Positions 6,988 through 13,849 of a stretch of DNA of 17,746 bases are shown here, piece after piece. The notes below the pieces were generated by a model, which saw nothing but the letters and a program-made list of their open reading frames with translations, ran no database searches and was not told the DNA's origin. Numbering within the stretch: position 1 is the first letter of the stretch; every line of letters starts with the position of its first letter. Origin of the DNA: Actinomycetes bacterium (lineage in GTDB: Bacteria; Actinomycetota; Actinomycetes; Actinomycetales; Microbacteriaceae); NCBI GenBank assembly GCA_023451265.1, contig JAEYAG010000133.1:1-17746 (forward strand), written 5' to 3'. A program made the position numbers and the translations under genes.

Positions 6988-8022
6988 ATGCATGAACTAG
7001 AACTCGGGCTCGACACCTTCGGCGACATCACGATCGGCGAGGACGGCGAGCGCGTCAGCGACGCGCAGACCATCCGGGACATCGTCGATCAGGCGGTCGT
7101 GGCCGACGAGGTGGGGCTGTCGTTCTTCGGGGTGGGGGAGCACCACCGGCACGAGTTCGCGGTGTCCAGCCCCGAGATCGTGCTGGCCGCAGCGGCCGCA
7201 CGCACGAAGAACATCCACCTCGGGACCGCCGTCACGGTGCTCTCCAGCGATGACCCGGTGCGCCTCTACGAGCGGTTCGCGACGCTCGACGCGATCTCGC
7301 GCGGGCGCGCCGAGGTGATCCTCGGGCGCGGGTCGTTCATCGAGTCGTTCCCGCTGTTCGGCTACGACCTGCGCGACTACGAAGTGCTGTTCGAGGAGAA
7401 GCTCGACCTGTTCTCGCAGCTGCTGCGCGAGCAGCCGGTCACCTGGCAGGGCACGACCCGCGCGTCGCTGGATGCCGCCGACGTGTACCCGAAGACCGAG
7501 CACGGCATCACGGCGTGGGTCGGCGTGGGCGGCTCGCCGGAGTCGGTCGTGCGCACCGCGCGGTACGGCTACGGCCTCATGCTCGCGATCATCGGCGGTT
7601 CGGCCGAGCGGTTCCGCCCGTACGTCGACCTGTACCACCGGTCGCTCGACTCCTTCGGCCACGAGCGGATGCCGGTGGGCGTGCACTCGCCCGGCCACAT
7701 CGCCGACACCGACGCACAGGCGTGGGACGAGCTGTACCCCGCGATGGAGGCGAACCGCAACGCGATCGGCGCCGAGCGCGGCTGGCCGCCGTACAGCCGG
7801 CTGCAGTTCCAGCACGATGTCGGGCCCGAGGGCGCGGTCTACGCAGGCTCGCCCGAGACGGTGGCGCACAAGATCGCCGCGACGGTGAGGACGCTTGGAG
7901 CCGACCGCTTCGACCTCAAGTACGCCAACGGCACCCTCTCGCACGGCAAGATGCTGCGGTCGATCGAGCTGTACGGCACGCGGGTCGCGCCGATGGTGCG
8001 GGAGATGCTCGCGGCATCCTGA
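6988..8022 (+). CDS. LLM class (bacterial luciferase-like) flavin-dependent oxidoreductase
   Basis: The product is 344 residues. It shows the TIM-barrel pattern of luciferase-like monooxygenases: an N-terminal strand (ELGLDTFGD), ADEVGLSFFGVGEHHR with EHH at 51-53, then HLGTAVTVLSSDDPVRLYE, and a catalytic-face stretch ISRGRAEVILGRGS. These enzymes use reduced flavin (FMN or F420); which cofactor and substrate apply here is not visible. I chose the ATG at 6988 because the conserved N-terminus begins there. The open frame extends upstream to 6841, but that part overlaps the DUF885 gene and reads as low-complexity sequence. No Shine-Dalgarno sequence is visible; TTGCAT lies four bases upstream and may be an imperfect -10 box. 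The NiaP-like gene starts 13 bases after the stop, so the two may be co-transcribed. Confidence 0.9.
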   Translation: MHELELGLDTFGDITIGEDGERVSDAQTIRDIVDQAVVADEVGLSFFGVGEHHRHEFAVSSPEIVLAAAAARTKNIHLGTAVTVLSSDDPVRLYERFATLDAISRGRAEVILGRGSFIESFPLFGYDLRDYEVLFEEKLDLFSQLLREQPVTWQGTTRASLDAADVYPKTEHGITAWVGVGGSPESVVRTARYGYGLMLAIIGGSAERFRPYVDLYHRSLDSFGHERMPVGVHSPGHIADTDAQAWDELYPAMEANRNAIGAERGWPPYSRLQFQHDVGPEGAVYAGSPETVAHKIAATVRTLGADRFDLKYANGTLSHGKMLRSIELYGTRVAPMVREMLAAS

Positions 8023-8023
8023 G

Positions 8024-8029
8024 TAGCAT
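8024..8029 (+). promoter_or_regulatory. Candidate -10 box before the NiaP-like gene
   Basis: TAGCAT directly follows the stop codon of the preceding gene and ends six bases before the ATG at 8036. It would give a leaderless internal transcript even if read-through from upstream also occurs. Confidence 0.4.
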
Positions 8030-8035
8030 TCAGGC

Positions 8036-9412
8036 ATGACGGATGCCGCCACCACCGCGCCGGACGCCTCAGTCGCCGCGCGCCTGGACGCCCTCCCGTT
8101 CACGCGTCGGCACCTGAAGGTGCTGACCGGGTCGGGGCTCGGATGGGCGCTGGACGCGATGGACGTCGGGCTGGTCTCGTTCGTGCTGACAGCGCTCATC
8201 GCCCAGTGGTCGCTGACGGGGGAGCAAGCGTCGTGGATCGCGTCGGCGGGCTTCGTCGGGATGGCGGTCGGGGCGAGCATCGGGGGCCTCTTGGCCGACC
8301 GGTTCGGACGCCGCTCGGTGTTCGCCCTCACTCTGCTCGTCTACGGCCTCGCCACCGGCGCCAGCGCCCTCGCCGGCGGCGTGGCGGCGCTCATCGCGCT
8401 GCGCGTCGTGGTCGGTCTCGGGCTCGGCGCGGAGCTGCCGGTGGCGAGCACCTATGTCAGCGAACTGGCGCCGGCGCGCATGCGCGGGCGGCTCATCGTG
8501 ATCCTCGAGGCGTTCTGGGCGATCGGGTGGACCGCGGCGGCGCTCATCGGCTTCTTCGTGATCCCCGCCTCGGCCGACGGGTGGCGGTGGGCGTTCGCGC
8601 TGGGCGCGATCCCCGCCCTGTACGCGCTAATCGTGCGGTGGGGGCTGCCCGAGTCGCCGCGGTGGCTCGCGCAGCGGGGTCGTGACGCCGAGGCGTCCGA
8701 GGTCGTGGCCGGGTTCGAGTCCTCGCCGGCGCTGGGCGAGAGCCGTCGGCACCGCACAGCGCCGGCTGCTCCGGCCCTCCCGGCGGCGCCCGCACCGGCA
8801 GCGACGTCGGCGCGTCAGCGTCTCGCGAGGCTGTGGTCCGCGGAGCTCCGGGTGCGCACGGCCGCGCTGTGGACGGTGTGGTTCTGCGTCAACTTCGCGT
8901 ACTACGGGGCCTTCATCTGGATCCCGACGATCCTGTTCGCCCAGGGATACGACCTCGTGAAGTCCTTCGGGTTCACGCTCATCATCACCCTCGCTCAACT
9001 GCCCGGCTACGCCGTCGCGGCGTGGCTCATCGAAGTGTGGGGGCGGCGCGCGACGCTTTCGGTATTCCTCGCCGGCTCGGCGATCGCCGCGGTCCTGTTC
9101 GGCACGGCATCCGGCGAGGGCGCGATCATCGCGACGGGCATGGCCCTGTCGTTCTTCAATCTCGGCGCGTGGGGCGCGCTGTACGCCGTGACGCCCGAGA
9201 CCTATCCGACGTCGCTGCGCGGCACGGGGGCGGGCTGGGCCGCCGGCGTCGGGCGCATCGCCTCGATCGTCGCCCCGCTGAGCGTCCCGCCGCTGCTGGC
9301 CGCCGGAGGCGCGCCGCTGCTGTTCGTGATCTTCGCCGCCTTCTTCGTGCTCGCCGCGGCCGCCGCGTGGGGTCTCGCCGAGCACCGCGGTGCCGCACTC
9401 GACGACCGCTGA
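8036..9412 (+). CDS. MFS transporter, NiaP (niacin permease)-like
   Basis: The product is 458 residues with about 12 hydrophobic segments. The first helix carries GLGWALDAMDVGLVSF with Asp40 and Asp43, followed by the MFS loop 2-3 motif GGLLADRFGRRSVF and the helix-4 motif LRVVVGLGLGAELPVASTYVSE. This series closely resembles Bacillus NiaP and related sugar- or aromatic-acid-porter type MFS proteins. Niacin or a similar aromatic carboxylate is therefore the likeliest substrate, but this is inferred from remembered sequence similarity. The central cytoplasmic loop between helices 6 and 7 contains an Ala/Pro-rich stretch around residues 240-260 (APAAPALPAAPAPAA), which looks like a flexible low-complexity insertion. 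The partner upstream is a flavin monooxygenase, which may be unrelated. Confidence 0.9.
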   Translation: MTDAATTAPDASVAARLDALPFTRRHLKVLTGSGLGWALDAMDVGLVSFVLTALIAQWSLTGEQASWIASAGFVGMAVGASIGGLLADRFGRRSVFALTLLVYGLATGASALAGGVAALIALRVVVGLGLGAELPVASTYVSELAPARMRGRLIVILEAFWAIGWTAAALIGFFVIPASADGWRWAFALGAIPALYALIVRWGLPESPRWLAQRGRDAEASEVVAGFESSPALGESRRHRTAPAAPALPAAPAPAATSARQRLARLWSAELRVRTAALWTVWFCVNFAYYGAFIWIPTILFAQGYDLVKSFGFTLIITLAQLPGYAVAAWLIEVWGRRATLSVFLAGSAIAAVLFGTASGEGAIIATGMALSFFNLGAWGALYAVTPETYPTSLRGTGAGWAAGVGRIASIVAPLSVPPLLAAGGAPLLFVIFAAFFVLAAAAAWGLAEHRGAALDDR

Positions 9413-9442
9413 GCCGTGTCGGGCCGGTCGGGCCGTCGGTCA

Positions 9443-9448
9443 TAGGCT
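9443..9448 (+). promoter_or_regulatory. -10 box of a probable leaderless SGNH-hydrolase transcript
   Basis: TAGGCT ends six bases before ATG 9455. The spacer is six G residues, which could also act as a crude Shine-Dalgarno sequence if a leader exists. Confidence 0.5.
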
Positions 9449-9454
9449 GGGGGG

Positions 9455-10216
9455 ATGGCATCCGTACGCTTCGTCGCGATCGGCGACTCGTTCACCGAGG
9501 GTGTCGGCGATGAGCTTCCCGACGGGGTCGTGCGGGGCTGGGCCGACCTCACGGCCGCCGGCTGGGCGGACTCACTGGGCGAACCGATCCAGTACGCCAA
9601 CCTCGCGATCCGGGGCAAGCTCGTGTGGCCGATCGTCGAGCAGCAGCTCGAGCCGGCGCTGGCGGTGAAGCCGACCCACCTGTCGTTCAACGGCGGCGGC
9701 AACGACATGCTGCGCCCCCGGACGTCGATCTCGCACATCGCAGACGCGTTCAGCCAGGTGCTGCGCCGCTGCGACGAAGAGGGCGTGCAGCTGATCCTGC
9801 TGTCGGGTGCGAACCCCTCGGCGCAACTGCCGCTGAGCCGGGTGATCCAGCGGCGCGGCGACCTGATGTCCGCGGCCGTCGTGGCGCGGATGGGGGAGCG
9901 GGAGGACGTCGTGCGCGCCCTGAACTGGCCCGACGCCGAACTGTCCGACCCGTCCTACTGGTCGGAAGACCGGCTGCACATGAACGCGCGCGGCCATCAT
10001 CGCGTCGCGGCGCGCGTGCTCGACGCCCTCGGTCAGCGGGTGCCGGAAGGCTGGTGGTCGCTGCCGGAGTTGCCGGATGCCGCGCGGCTCGCCCGCGGCG
10101 AGTACTTCCGCGAGCACTTGGGGCCGTGGTTCCGTCGCCGCCTCACCGGCACCTCTTCGGGCGATGGTCGCGAGCCGAAGTTCGGCGGCCAGTGGATCGA
10201 GGTCTCGCCGCGCTGA
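9455..10216 (+). CDS. SGNH/GDSL-family hydrolase (lipase/esterase-like)
   Basis: The product is 253 residues with all SGNH blocks in order. Block I is AIGDSFTEG with nucleophile Ser12. Block II is NLAIRG with Gly54. Block III is NGGGNDML with Asn83. Block V is DRLHMNARGHH with Asp172 and His175. There is no signal peptide, so the enzyme is probably cytoplasmic. The family hydrolyses carboxylic esters, often acetyl groups on sugars or lipids; the substrate here is unknown. The C-terminal 60 residues are basic and rich in Trp and Arg. The start is set by block I, which begins five residues in. A tandem GCTGA repeat begins over the stop codon. Confidence 0.93.
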   Translation: MASVRFVAIGDSFTEGVGDELPDGVVRGWADLTAAGWADSLGEPIQYANLAIRGKLVWPIVEQQLEPALAVKPTHLSFNGGGNDMLRPRTSISHIADAFSQVLRRCDEEGVQLILLSGANPSAQLPLSRVIQRRGDLMSAAVVARMGEREDVVRALNWPDAELSDPSYWSEDRLHMNARGHHRVAARVLDALGQRVPEGWWSLPELPDAARLARGEYFREHLGPWFRRRLTGTSSGDGREPKFGGQWIEVSPR

Positions 10217-10234
10217 GCTGAGCTGAGCTGAGCT
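10212..10234 (+). repeat. Tandem GCTGA pentanucleotide repeat
   Basis: Four perfect GCTGA units followed by GCT. The first unit contains the TGA stop of the SGNH gene, so changes in copy number would not alter the protein. Confidence 0.9.
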
Positions 10235-10338
10235 CCAGCACACCCGGCATCCGCCTGTCAAGGGTATGGGCGGCATGGGCCGCGGTCCGCCAGGATGTCG
10301 GATGACCCTCGTACCCGACCCGGGAAGGAATCCCACTC

Positions 10339-10599
10339 ATGAGCATCGGTGCTGGAATCGCCCTCATCGTTATCGGAGCGATCCTCGTGTTCGCGATCAA
10401 CGTCGATACGAGTCAATTCGTCGACCTCGACATGATCGGCTACATCATGATGGCCGCGGGTGCGGTCGCGTTACTGCTGGGCCTGGTGTTCCTGTTCCGC
10501 CGCCGCTCCACCGAGCAGGTGACGCGGACGGTCGACCCCGCCGTGGGGGAGCGCGTGACGCGCACCGAATCGCGCACCTCGGGCGACGGCACCGTCTGA
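10339..10599 (+). CDS. DUF6458-like small membrane protein
   Basis: The product is 86 residues with two predicted transmembrane helices, about 4-21 (GAGIALIVIGAILVFAI) and 33-53 (MIGYIMMAAGAVALLLGLVF). They are joined by a short acidic loop (NVDTSQFVDLDM), and the tail is hydrophilic with Arg and Thr. The layout matches small actinobacterial proteins annotated as DUF6458; no function is known. The Shine-Dalgarno sequence GGGAAGGA lies 9 bases before the ATG. A possible -10 box, CAGGAT (10291-10296), would give a leader of about 36 bases. The gene ends 7 bases before the stop of the convergent MFS gene, and I see no hairpin in that gap, so the two transcripts may overlap. Confidence 0.85.
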   Translation: MSIGAGIALIVIGAILVFAINVDTSQFVDLDMIGYIMMAAGAVALLLGLVFLFRRRSTEQVTRTVDPAVGERVTRTESRTSGDGTV

Positions 10600-10606
10600 G
10601 ACTCGG

Positions 10607-11938
10607 TCAGCGGTCGCGGCGAGGCGTCCGCGGCTGATCCATCCCGAGCAGCACCCGCGTCTTGCGGCGCTCGATCACGATGAAGATCCAGCCGAGCACC
10701 CACAGCGGCACCATGGTGAGGAAGGCCATGCGGAACGCATCGAGGCGGTAGGTGTCGGGCGTTCCCGCGCCCTGCAGGTCGAGCGCGAGGCCGATCGCGA
10801 AGATCGCGATGAGGGCGGCGAGGAATCCGCCGACGTTGGTGATGCCCGTCGCCGTCGATAGGCGGTGCGCGGGGTTGTGGGTGCGCGCGTGATCGAACGC
10901 GATCATCGACGCCGGACCACCCATCGCGAGGCCGAAAGCCAGCACATAGAGCAGCCACAGCGGCGCCGGACCCGGCCAGGCGATCACGGCGACCCAGACG
11001 ATGAACTGCGTCGCGATCGCCGGCAGCACCAGCGCGCGCGAGCGCATGTTGGGGATGCGGCGCGACAGGTCACCCATGATGGGGCCGAGCACCATGCTGA
11101 TCAGGACGTAGGTCGACAGGACCGCGGCGGCCTGCGCCTTGGTGAGCCTCTCGCCGGCGGTGAGGAACGGCATGCCCCACAGCAGCACGAAGGCCGTGCC
11201 GGCGAACGGGGTCGTGAAGTGCGACCAGAAGGCGAGACGTGTGCCCGGATGGGCCCAGGCGGCGCGGATGCCGACGCCGGTGTCCATCGACGAACGCACG
11301 ACGCGGATGGCACCGGTGTTCGTGTCGACGGTGACGTCAGCGCCGAGCTGGGGCGGGTGGTTGCGGATGAACACGAACACGAGGATGGCGAACAGCACGC
11401 ACAGGCCCGCGATGCCGCCGAAGACGATCTCCCAGCTCGTGGCGTGCAGGAGGGCGGCCAGCGGAGCCAGGGCGAGCAGCTGGCCGGCCTGGCCGACGAG
11501 CCCCGTCAGCTGGCTCATCAGCGGACCGCGCTGGGTGGGGAACCACGTGGCGATGAGGCGCAGCACGCCCGGGAACACGGCCGCATCGCCGGCGCCGAGG
11601 AGCGTGCGGGCGAAGATCGCGACGCCGACGCTGGGGGAGAAGGCGAGGGTGAGCTGTCCGAGCGCCATCAGCACCATGCCGATCGCCATGATGGGGCGGG
11701 CGCCGTAGCGGTCGAGGAGCAGCCCGACGGGGATCTGCATACCGCCGTAGACGGCGAGCTGAACCACCGCGAACATCGAAAGTGTCGCGGCATCCGCCCC
11801 GAATCGCTCCGCCGTGTCGACGCCGACCGCCGACAGCGAGCTGCGGTTGACGACGGCGAGCATGTACGCCGCGACGCCGACGCCCCAGATGAACCACGCC
11901 TGCCAGGTCGGTCCGGGGGAGGATCTGGTCAGGCGCAC
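10607..11938 (-). CDS. MFS transporter
   Basis: The product is 443 residues with about 12 transmembrane segments. The first helix is WFIWGVGVAAYMLAVVNRSS, and the loop 2-3 motif appears as GLLLDRYGARP. The protein resembles the organic-anion/nitrate-type MFS sequences often called simply MFS transporter; the substrate cannot be named. I chose the GTG at 11938 because the conserved N-terminus begins about ten residues later, GGAGGA lies just upstream, and a TAGCCT box is seven bases away. The open frame further upstream to 12169 would overlap the DUF2087 gene and reads as Arg/Ala-rich shadow sequence. The gene lies 47 bases downstream of the DUF2087 stop and could be read from both its own promoter and that operon. 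Two GGGGGAG motifs inside it point against its coding direction. Confidence 0.88.
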   Translation of the reverse strand: MRLTRSSPGPTWQAWFIWGVGVAAYMLAVVNRSSLSAVGVDTAERFGADAATLSMFAVVQLAVYGGMQIPVGLLLDRYGARPIMAIGMVLMALGQLTLAFSPSVGVAIFARTLLGAGDAAVFPGVLRLIATWFPTQRGPLMSQLTGLVGQAGQLLALAPLAALLHATSWEIVFGGIAGLCVLFAILVFVFIRNHPPQLGADVTVDTNTGAIRVVRSSMDTGVGIRAAWAHPGTRLAFWSHFTTPFAGTAFVLLWGMPFLTAGERLTKAQAAAVLSTYVLISMVLGPIMGDLSRRIPNMRSRALVLPAIATQFIVWVAVIAWPGPAPLWLLYVLAFGLAMGGPASMIAFDHARTHNPAHRLSTATGITNVGGFLAALIAIFAIGLALDLQGAGTPDTYRLDAFRMAFLTMVPLWVLGWIFIVIERRKTRVLLGMDQPRTPRRDR

Positions 11939-11945
11939 TCCTCCA

Positions 11946-11951
11946 AGGCTA
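11946..11951 (-). promoter_or_regulatory. -10 box before the minus-strand MFS gene
   Basis: TAGCCT on the minus strand ends seven bases before the GTG at 11938. The spacer TGGAGGA also resembles a ribosome binding site, so either a leaderless or a very short leader transcript is possible. Confidence 0.4.
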
Positions 11952-11985
11952 CCCGCGGTACGGATGCCGGGCCGCACCGGCGCTG

Positions 11986-12480
11986 TCAGGTCGACACCGC
12001 GACGCGCGCGTACTCCGAGCCCGAGCGGGTGCGTTCGAGCAGCTCGTGATCGACGAGGTAACGGCGCAGCGCCGCGACGTCGCCGCCCGGCGCGTACGGC
12101 TCGAGCCGCTCGCCCACCTCGCGCTCGGTGAGGACGACCTCCCGCGGCAGGGCGCGCTCGACGACCCACTCGAGCAGTCGGCGGCGCTCGTCCGCGTTCG
12201 CGGGGTAGCGGTCGATGCGACCGTCGCCATCGAGAAAGCGGTCGACTCCGGTGGCGCGCGGCACGGGAACGAGCATGGCGCGCACGCCCTCGGCGTCGAA
12301 CACGACGGCGTCGCCGCGGCGTTGGACGAGCCCCGCCTGCTCAAGACGCGCCAGAGCCCGCTCTCGTCGAACCGCGGACGGCGGTTCGGACGCCGTCGTC
12401 TCTGCGAGAAGCGACCGCGCATCGTCGTTGAGGAGCGCTGCGAGCATGGCGCGCCAGCGCTCCGAGCCGGTCGCGCTCAC
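11986..12480 (-). CDS. DUF2087 domain-containing protein, putative regulator
   Basis: The product is 164 residues. The N-terminal half (about 1-75) is helical and has a winged-helix flavour (ALARLEQAGLVQRRGDAVVFD). The C-terminal half has the DUF2087 pattern: RFLDGDGRIDRYP, then RRRLLEWVVE, LTEREVGERL, and ALRRYLVDHELLERT with a final aromatic residue in SEYARV. DUF2087 occurs alone or fused to DNA-binding domains and is thought to be regulatory; the target is unknown. The start is GTG at 12480, preceded by GGGGAG. It overlaps the stop of the upstream 63-codon gene by four bases (GTGA), so translation is probably coupled. The MFS gene follows 47 bases downstream. Confidence 0.88.
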   Translation of the reverse strand: MSATGSERWRAMLAALLNDDARSLLAETTASEPPSAVRRERALARLEQAGLVQRRGDAVVFDAEGVRAMLVPVPRATGVDRFLDGDGRIDRYPANADERRRLLEWVVERALPREVVLTEREVGERLEPYAPGGDVAALRRYLVDHELLERTRSGSEYARVAVST

Positions 12481-12668
12481 CGCTCCCCGTCCTCGTCGGG
12501 GAGGTCGAGCAGATCACGCGAAGGCGGATCGGCGATCTGCGATGACTCGGTCACGTCACGGTAGGGATGGGTCGGATGCTGCCGCCCGAGCTCGATGTCG
12601 GAGTACGGGTCCGAGGCATACAGTTCGCCCGACCCGGCCGGCCGCTTCCGCCAGCGCAACCACCACAT
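12477..12668 (-). CDS. Hypothetical 63-residue protein coupled to the DUF2087 gene
   Basis: The product starts with a Trp/Arg/Lys-rich head (MWWLRWRKRPAGSG). A polar middle with Tyr-containing repeats (YASDPYSDIELG, THPYRD) follows, and the tail is acidic (DLLDLPDEDGER). I do not recognise a family. Three things support a real gene. A TACCGT box lies exactly six bases before the ATG at 12668. The stop overlaps the next start as GTGA. The reading frame is closed neatly by both neighbours. A longer frame to 12755 would run into the start of the divergent pseudogene. The basic aromatic head could bind membrane or nucleic acid, but this is only a guess. Confidence 0.65.
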   Translation of the reverse strand: MWWLRWRKRPAGSGELYASDPYSDIELGRQHPTHPYRDVTESSQIADPPSRDLLDLPDEDGER

Positions 12669-12674
12669 GGCATC

Positions 12675-12680
12675 ACGGTA
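12675..12680 (-). promoter_or_regulatory. -10 box of the 63-residue protein/DUF2087 operon
   Basis: TACCGT on the minus strand ends six bases before the ATG at 12668, matching the leaderless arrangement seen elsewhere in the window. Confidence 0.5.
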
Positions 12681-12734
12681 CCGCGCGGCGCACGGCGCTG
12701 GCGCGGCACCGCCGGCATCCGTGATCATGAGCTC

Positions 12735-13365
12735 ATGACGAAACTGCGCCTGCACAACCTCGCCCTCTCGATCGACGGTTTCGCCACGGGGAGGGGCAGT
12801 CGCTCGAGACGCCGTTCGGTCATGCCGGCGGCCGCCTGATGCAGTGGTTCTTCCCGCCGCGCACTTTCGTACGCACCTCCGGGCATGAGTCGGAGGCGAT
12901 CAGGGCGGGGACGCCGCGGCCTCGTGGGACGGCATCGGCGCCGAGATCATGGGGCGCCGCAAGTTCGGGCCGCAGCAGGGACCGTGGGAGGACGAGTCCT
13001 GGCGCGGCTGGTGGGGGGGGAGGAGACACGCCTGTCGTCGTCCTGACACACCACGCGCGCCCCGATATCCAGGTCGGCGAGACGACCTTCCTCTTCCGCG
13101 AGCTGCCGCCGGAGGACGCCCTGGCCCTGGCCGCCGAGCAGGCGGCGGACTCGACGTGCGCCTCGGCGGCGGGCCGTCGATGGTGCGTGAGTTCCTGCAG
13201 GCAGATCTCGTCGACCACATGCACCTCGTCGTCGTGCCGATCGTGCTGGGCCGCGGCGTGCGCCTGTGGGACGGCCTCGAGGGCATTGAGGAGCGGTTCG
13301 ACATCGAGGCGACGCCGTCACCGAGCGGCGTCGTGCATGACGTGTGGACGCGTCGCGCGCGCTGA
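12735..13365 (+). pseudogene. Dihydrofolate-reductase-family (RibD C-terminal-like) protein, four frameshifts
   Basis: The original protein can be read only by changing frame four times. It opens with MTKLRLHNLALSIDGFATG. After about 12795 it continues as GQSLETPFGHAGGRLMQWFF. After the G run near 12907 comes DAAASWDGIGAEIMGRRKFG, ending in RGWWG. After the eight-G run at 13013-13020 it reads DTPVVVLTHHARPD through LALAAEQA. After about 13143 it finishes as LDVRLGGGPSMVREFLQADL through VWTRRAR, with TGA at 13363-13365. The segments together give about 210 residues in the right order for a RibD-C/DHFR-like protein (SxDG start, EIMGRRKF, LGGG near the end). Three shifts behave as one-base losses and one as a one-base gain, at least two of them in G runs. 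No internal stop codons have accumulated in the true frame, so the decay is recent or the indels are sequencing errors. Confidence 0.85.
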
Positions 13366-13378
13366 CAGCGCCGCTCAG

Positions 13379-13421
13379 CGTGCTCGGCGGTCACCGAGTG
13401 CGCCCGTTGTCGCCGAGCGCG
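13379..13421. terminator. Possible hairpin after the DHFR-family pseudogene
   Basis: CGTGCTCGGCG (13379-13389) can pair with CGCCGAGCGCG (13411-13421), with one G-T pair and a 21-base loop. The loop is large and no T tract follows, so this is a weak terminator candidate. Confidence 0.35.
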
Positions 13422-13510
13422 CCCCGTATCGACGCCGGAAGCAGACCCTTTCGGCGGGAACGAGCCCACTCGGCGTGAGGGGAGGCTCAGGGAGGGGCTT
13501 TCCCACTTTA

Positions 13511-13538
13511 AGCTGACATAATGTGCATTATCGGCGTT
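13511..13538 (-). other. dif: dif chromosome dimer resolution site (XerC/XerD target)
   Basis: Read on the minus strand, the site is AACGCCGATAA (XerC arm), TGCACA (6-base centre) and TTATGTCAGCT (XerD arm). The actinobacterial dif consensus, as I recall it, is TTCRCCGATAA - TVNACA - TTATGTCAAGT. The run from CGCC through TTATGTCA agrees at every position; only the outer bases of each arm differ. The E. coli site has the same 11-6-11 layout with XerD arm TTATGTTAAAT. The two arms contain the inverted core ATAATG/CATTAT. XerC and XerD recombine the two chromosomes of a dimer here at division, activated by FtsK. The site lies in an AT-rich island within a gene-free stretch. It has no second copy in the window, which argues against an integrated dif-using element. 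Confidence 0.88.
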
Positions 13539-13547
13539 ATCATCTGG

Positions 13548-13564
13548 GTTCCACCATGTGGAAC
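13548..13564. repeat. Perfect 7-bp inverted repeat next to dif
   Basis: GTTCCAC (13548-13554) and GTGGAAC (13558-13564) are separated by CAT. The repeat starts 10 bases beyond the XerC arm of dif. It is shaped like a dimeric DNA-binding protein site, but I do not recognise the protein. Confidence 0.75.
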
Positions 13565-13837
13565 AACGGCTGTGTGAGGAGCCGCCGCCTGGTCACGCGC
13601 CAGCACGGGAGCCGGGCGCTGCACCGCAGGTCGGCGACGAGGCGGCCGTGCTACCCGCGTGGCGGACGCCGGCGGTCACCCTCCGAACTCGGCCGAGATC
13701 ACCAACGGGGTCTGATTGGCATTGCAGGCGGCGTGTCTATCAGGTCCCTATGAACCGCGCCCCGCGCCCGAGCCAGACAGGCCCGGTCCAAACAGACCCG
13801 AGGCAGACACGGCCCGAGGCGGGCACGCCGCACGCAA

Positions 13838-13843
13838 TAGGCT
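13838..13843 (+). promoter_or_regulatory. -10 box of a probable leaderless AEC-transporter transcript
   Basis: TAGGCT ends six bases before the ATG at 13850. The spacer CGAAGG is identical to that before the DUF885 gene. Confidence 0.55.
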
Positions 13844-13849
13844 CGAAGG

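Larger units (their letters stand above)
13366..13837. other. Gene-free terminus region
   Basis: I find no convincing gene in these roughly 470 bases. The open frames have no family resemblance, no ribosome binding site and no -10 box at their starts, and one begins inside the dif site. The stretch 13505-13570 is clearly more AT-rich than its surroundings and holds the dif site and a second inverted repeat. From about 13570 to 13740 the sequence is ordinary high-GC DNA that could be decayed coding sequence, but I cannot name a parent gene. Confidence 0.6.

Noticed and set aside
10212..10234. Tandem GCTGA repeat as a transcription terminator
   Set aside because: The units can pair only through short AGCT palindromes, giving no stable stem, and no T tract follows.
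10865..12049. Plus-strand open frame across the minus-strand MFS gene
   Set aside because: Its sequence is Arg/His/Glu/Asp-rich low complexity, the mirror of a real transporter gene with clear membrane helices on the other strand.
13511..13538. dif-like site as the junction of an integrated phage or plasmid
   Set aside because: I found no second dif-like copy, no integrase gene and no phage genes in the window, and the flanking motif polarity fits the chromosomal site better. Only a genome-wide search can exclude it fully.
13523..13753. Possible small protein starting inside the dif site
   Set aside because: The start codon is part of the recombination site, there is no ribosome binding site, and the Arg/Ser-rich sequence resembles nothing known to me.
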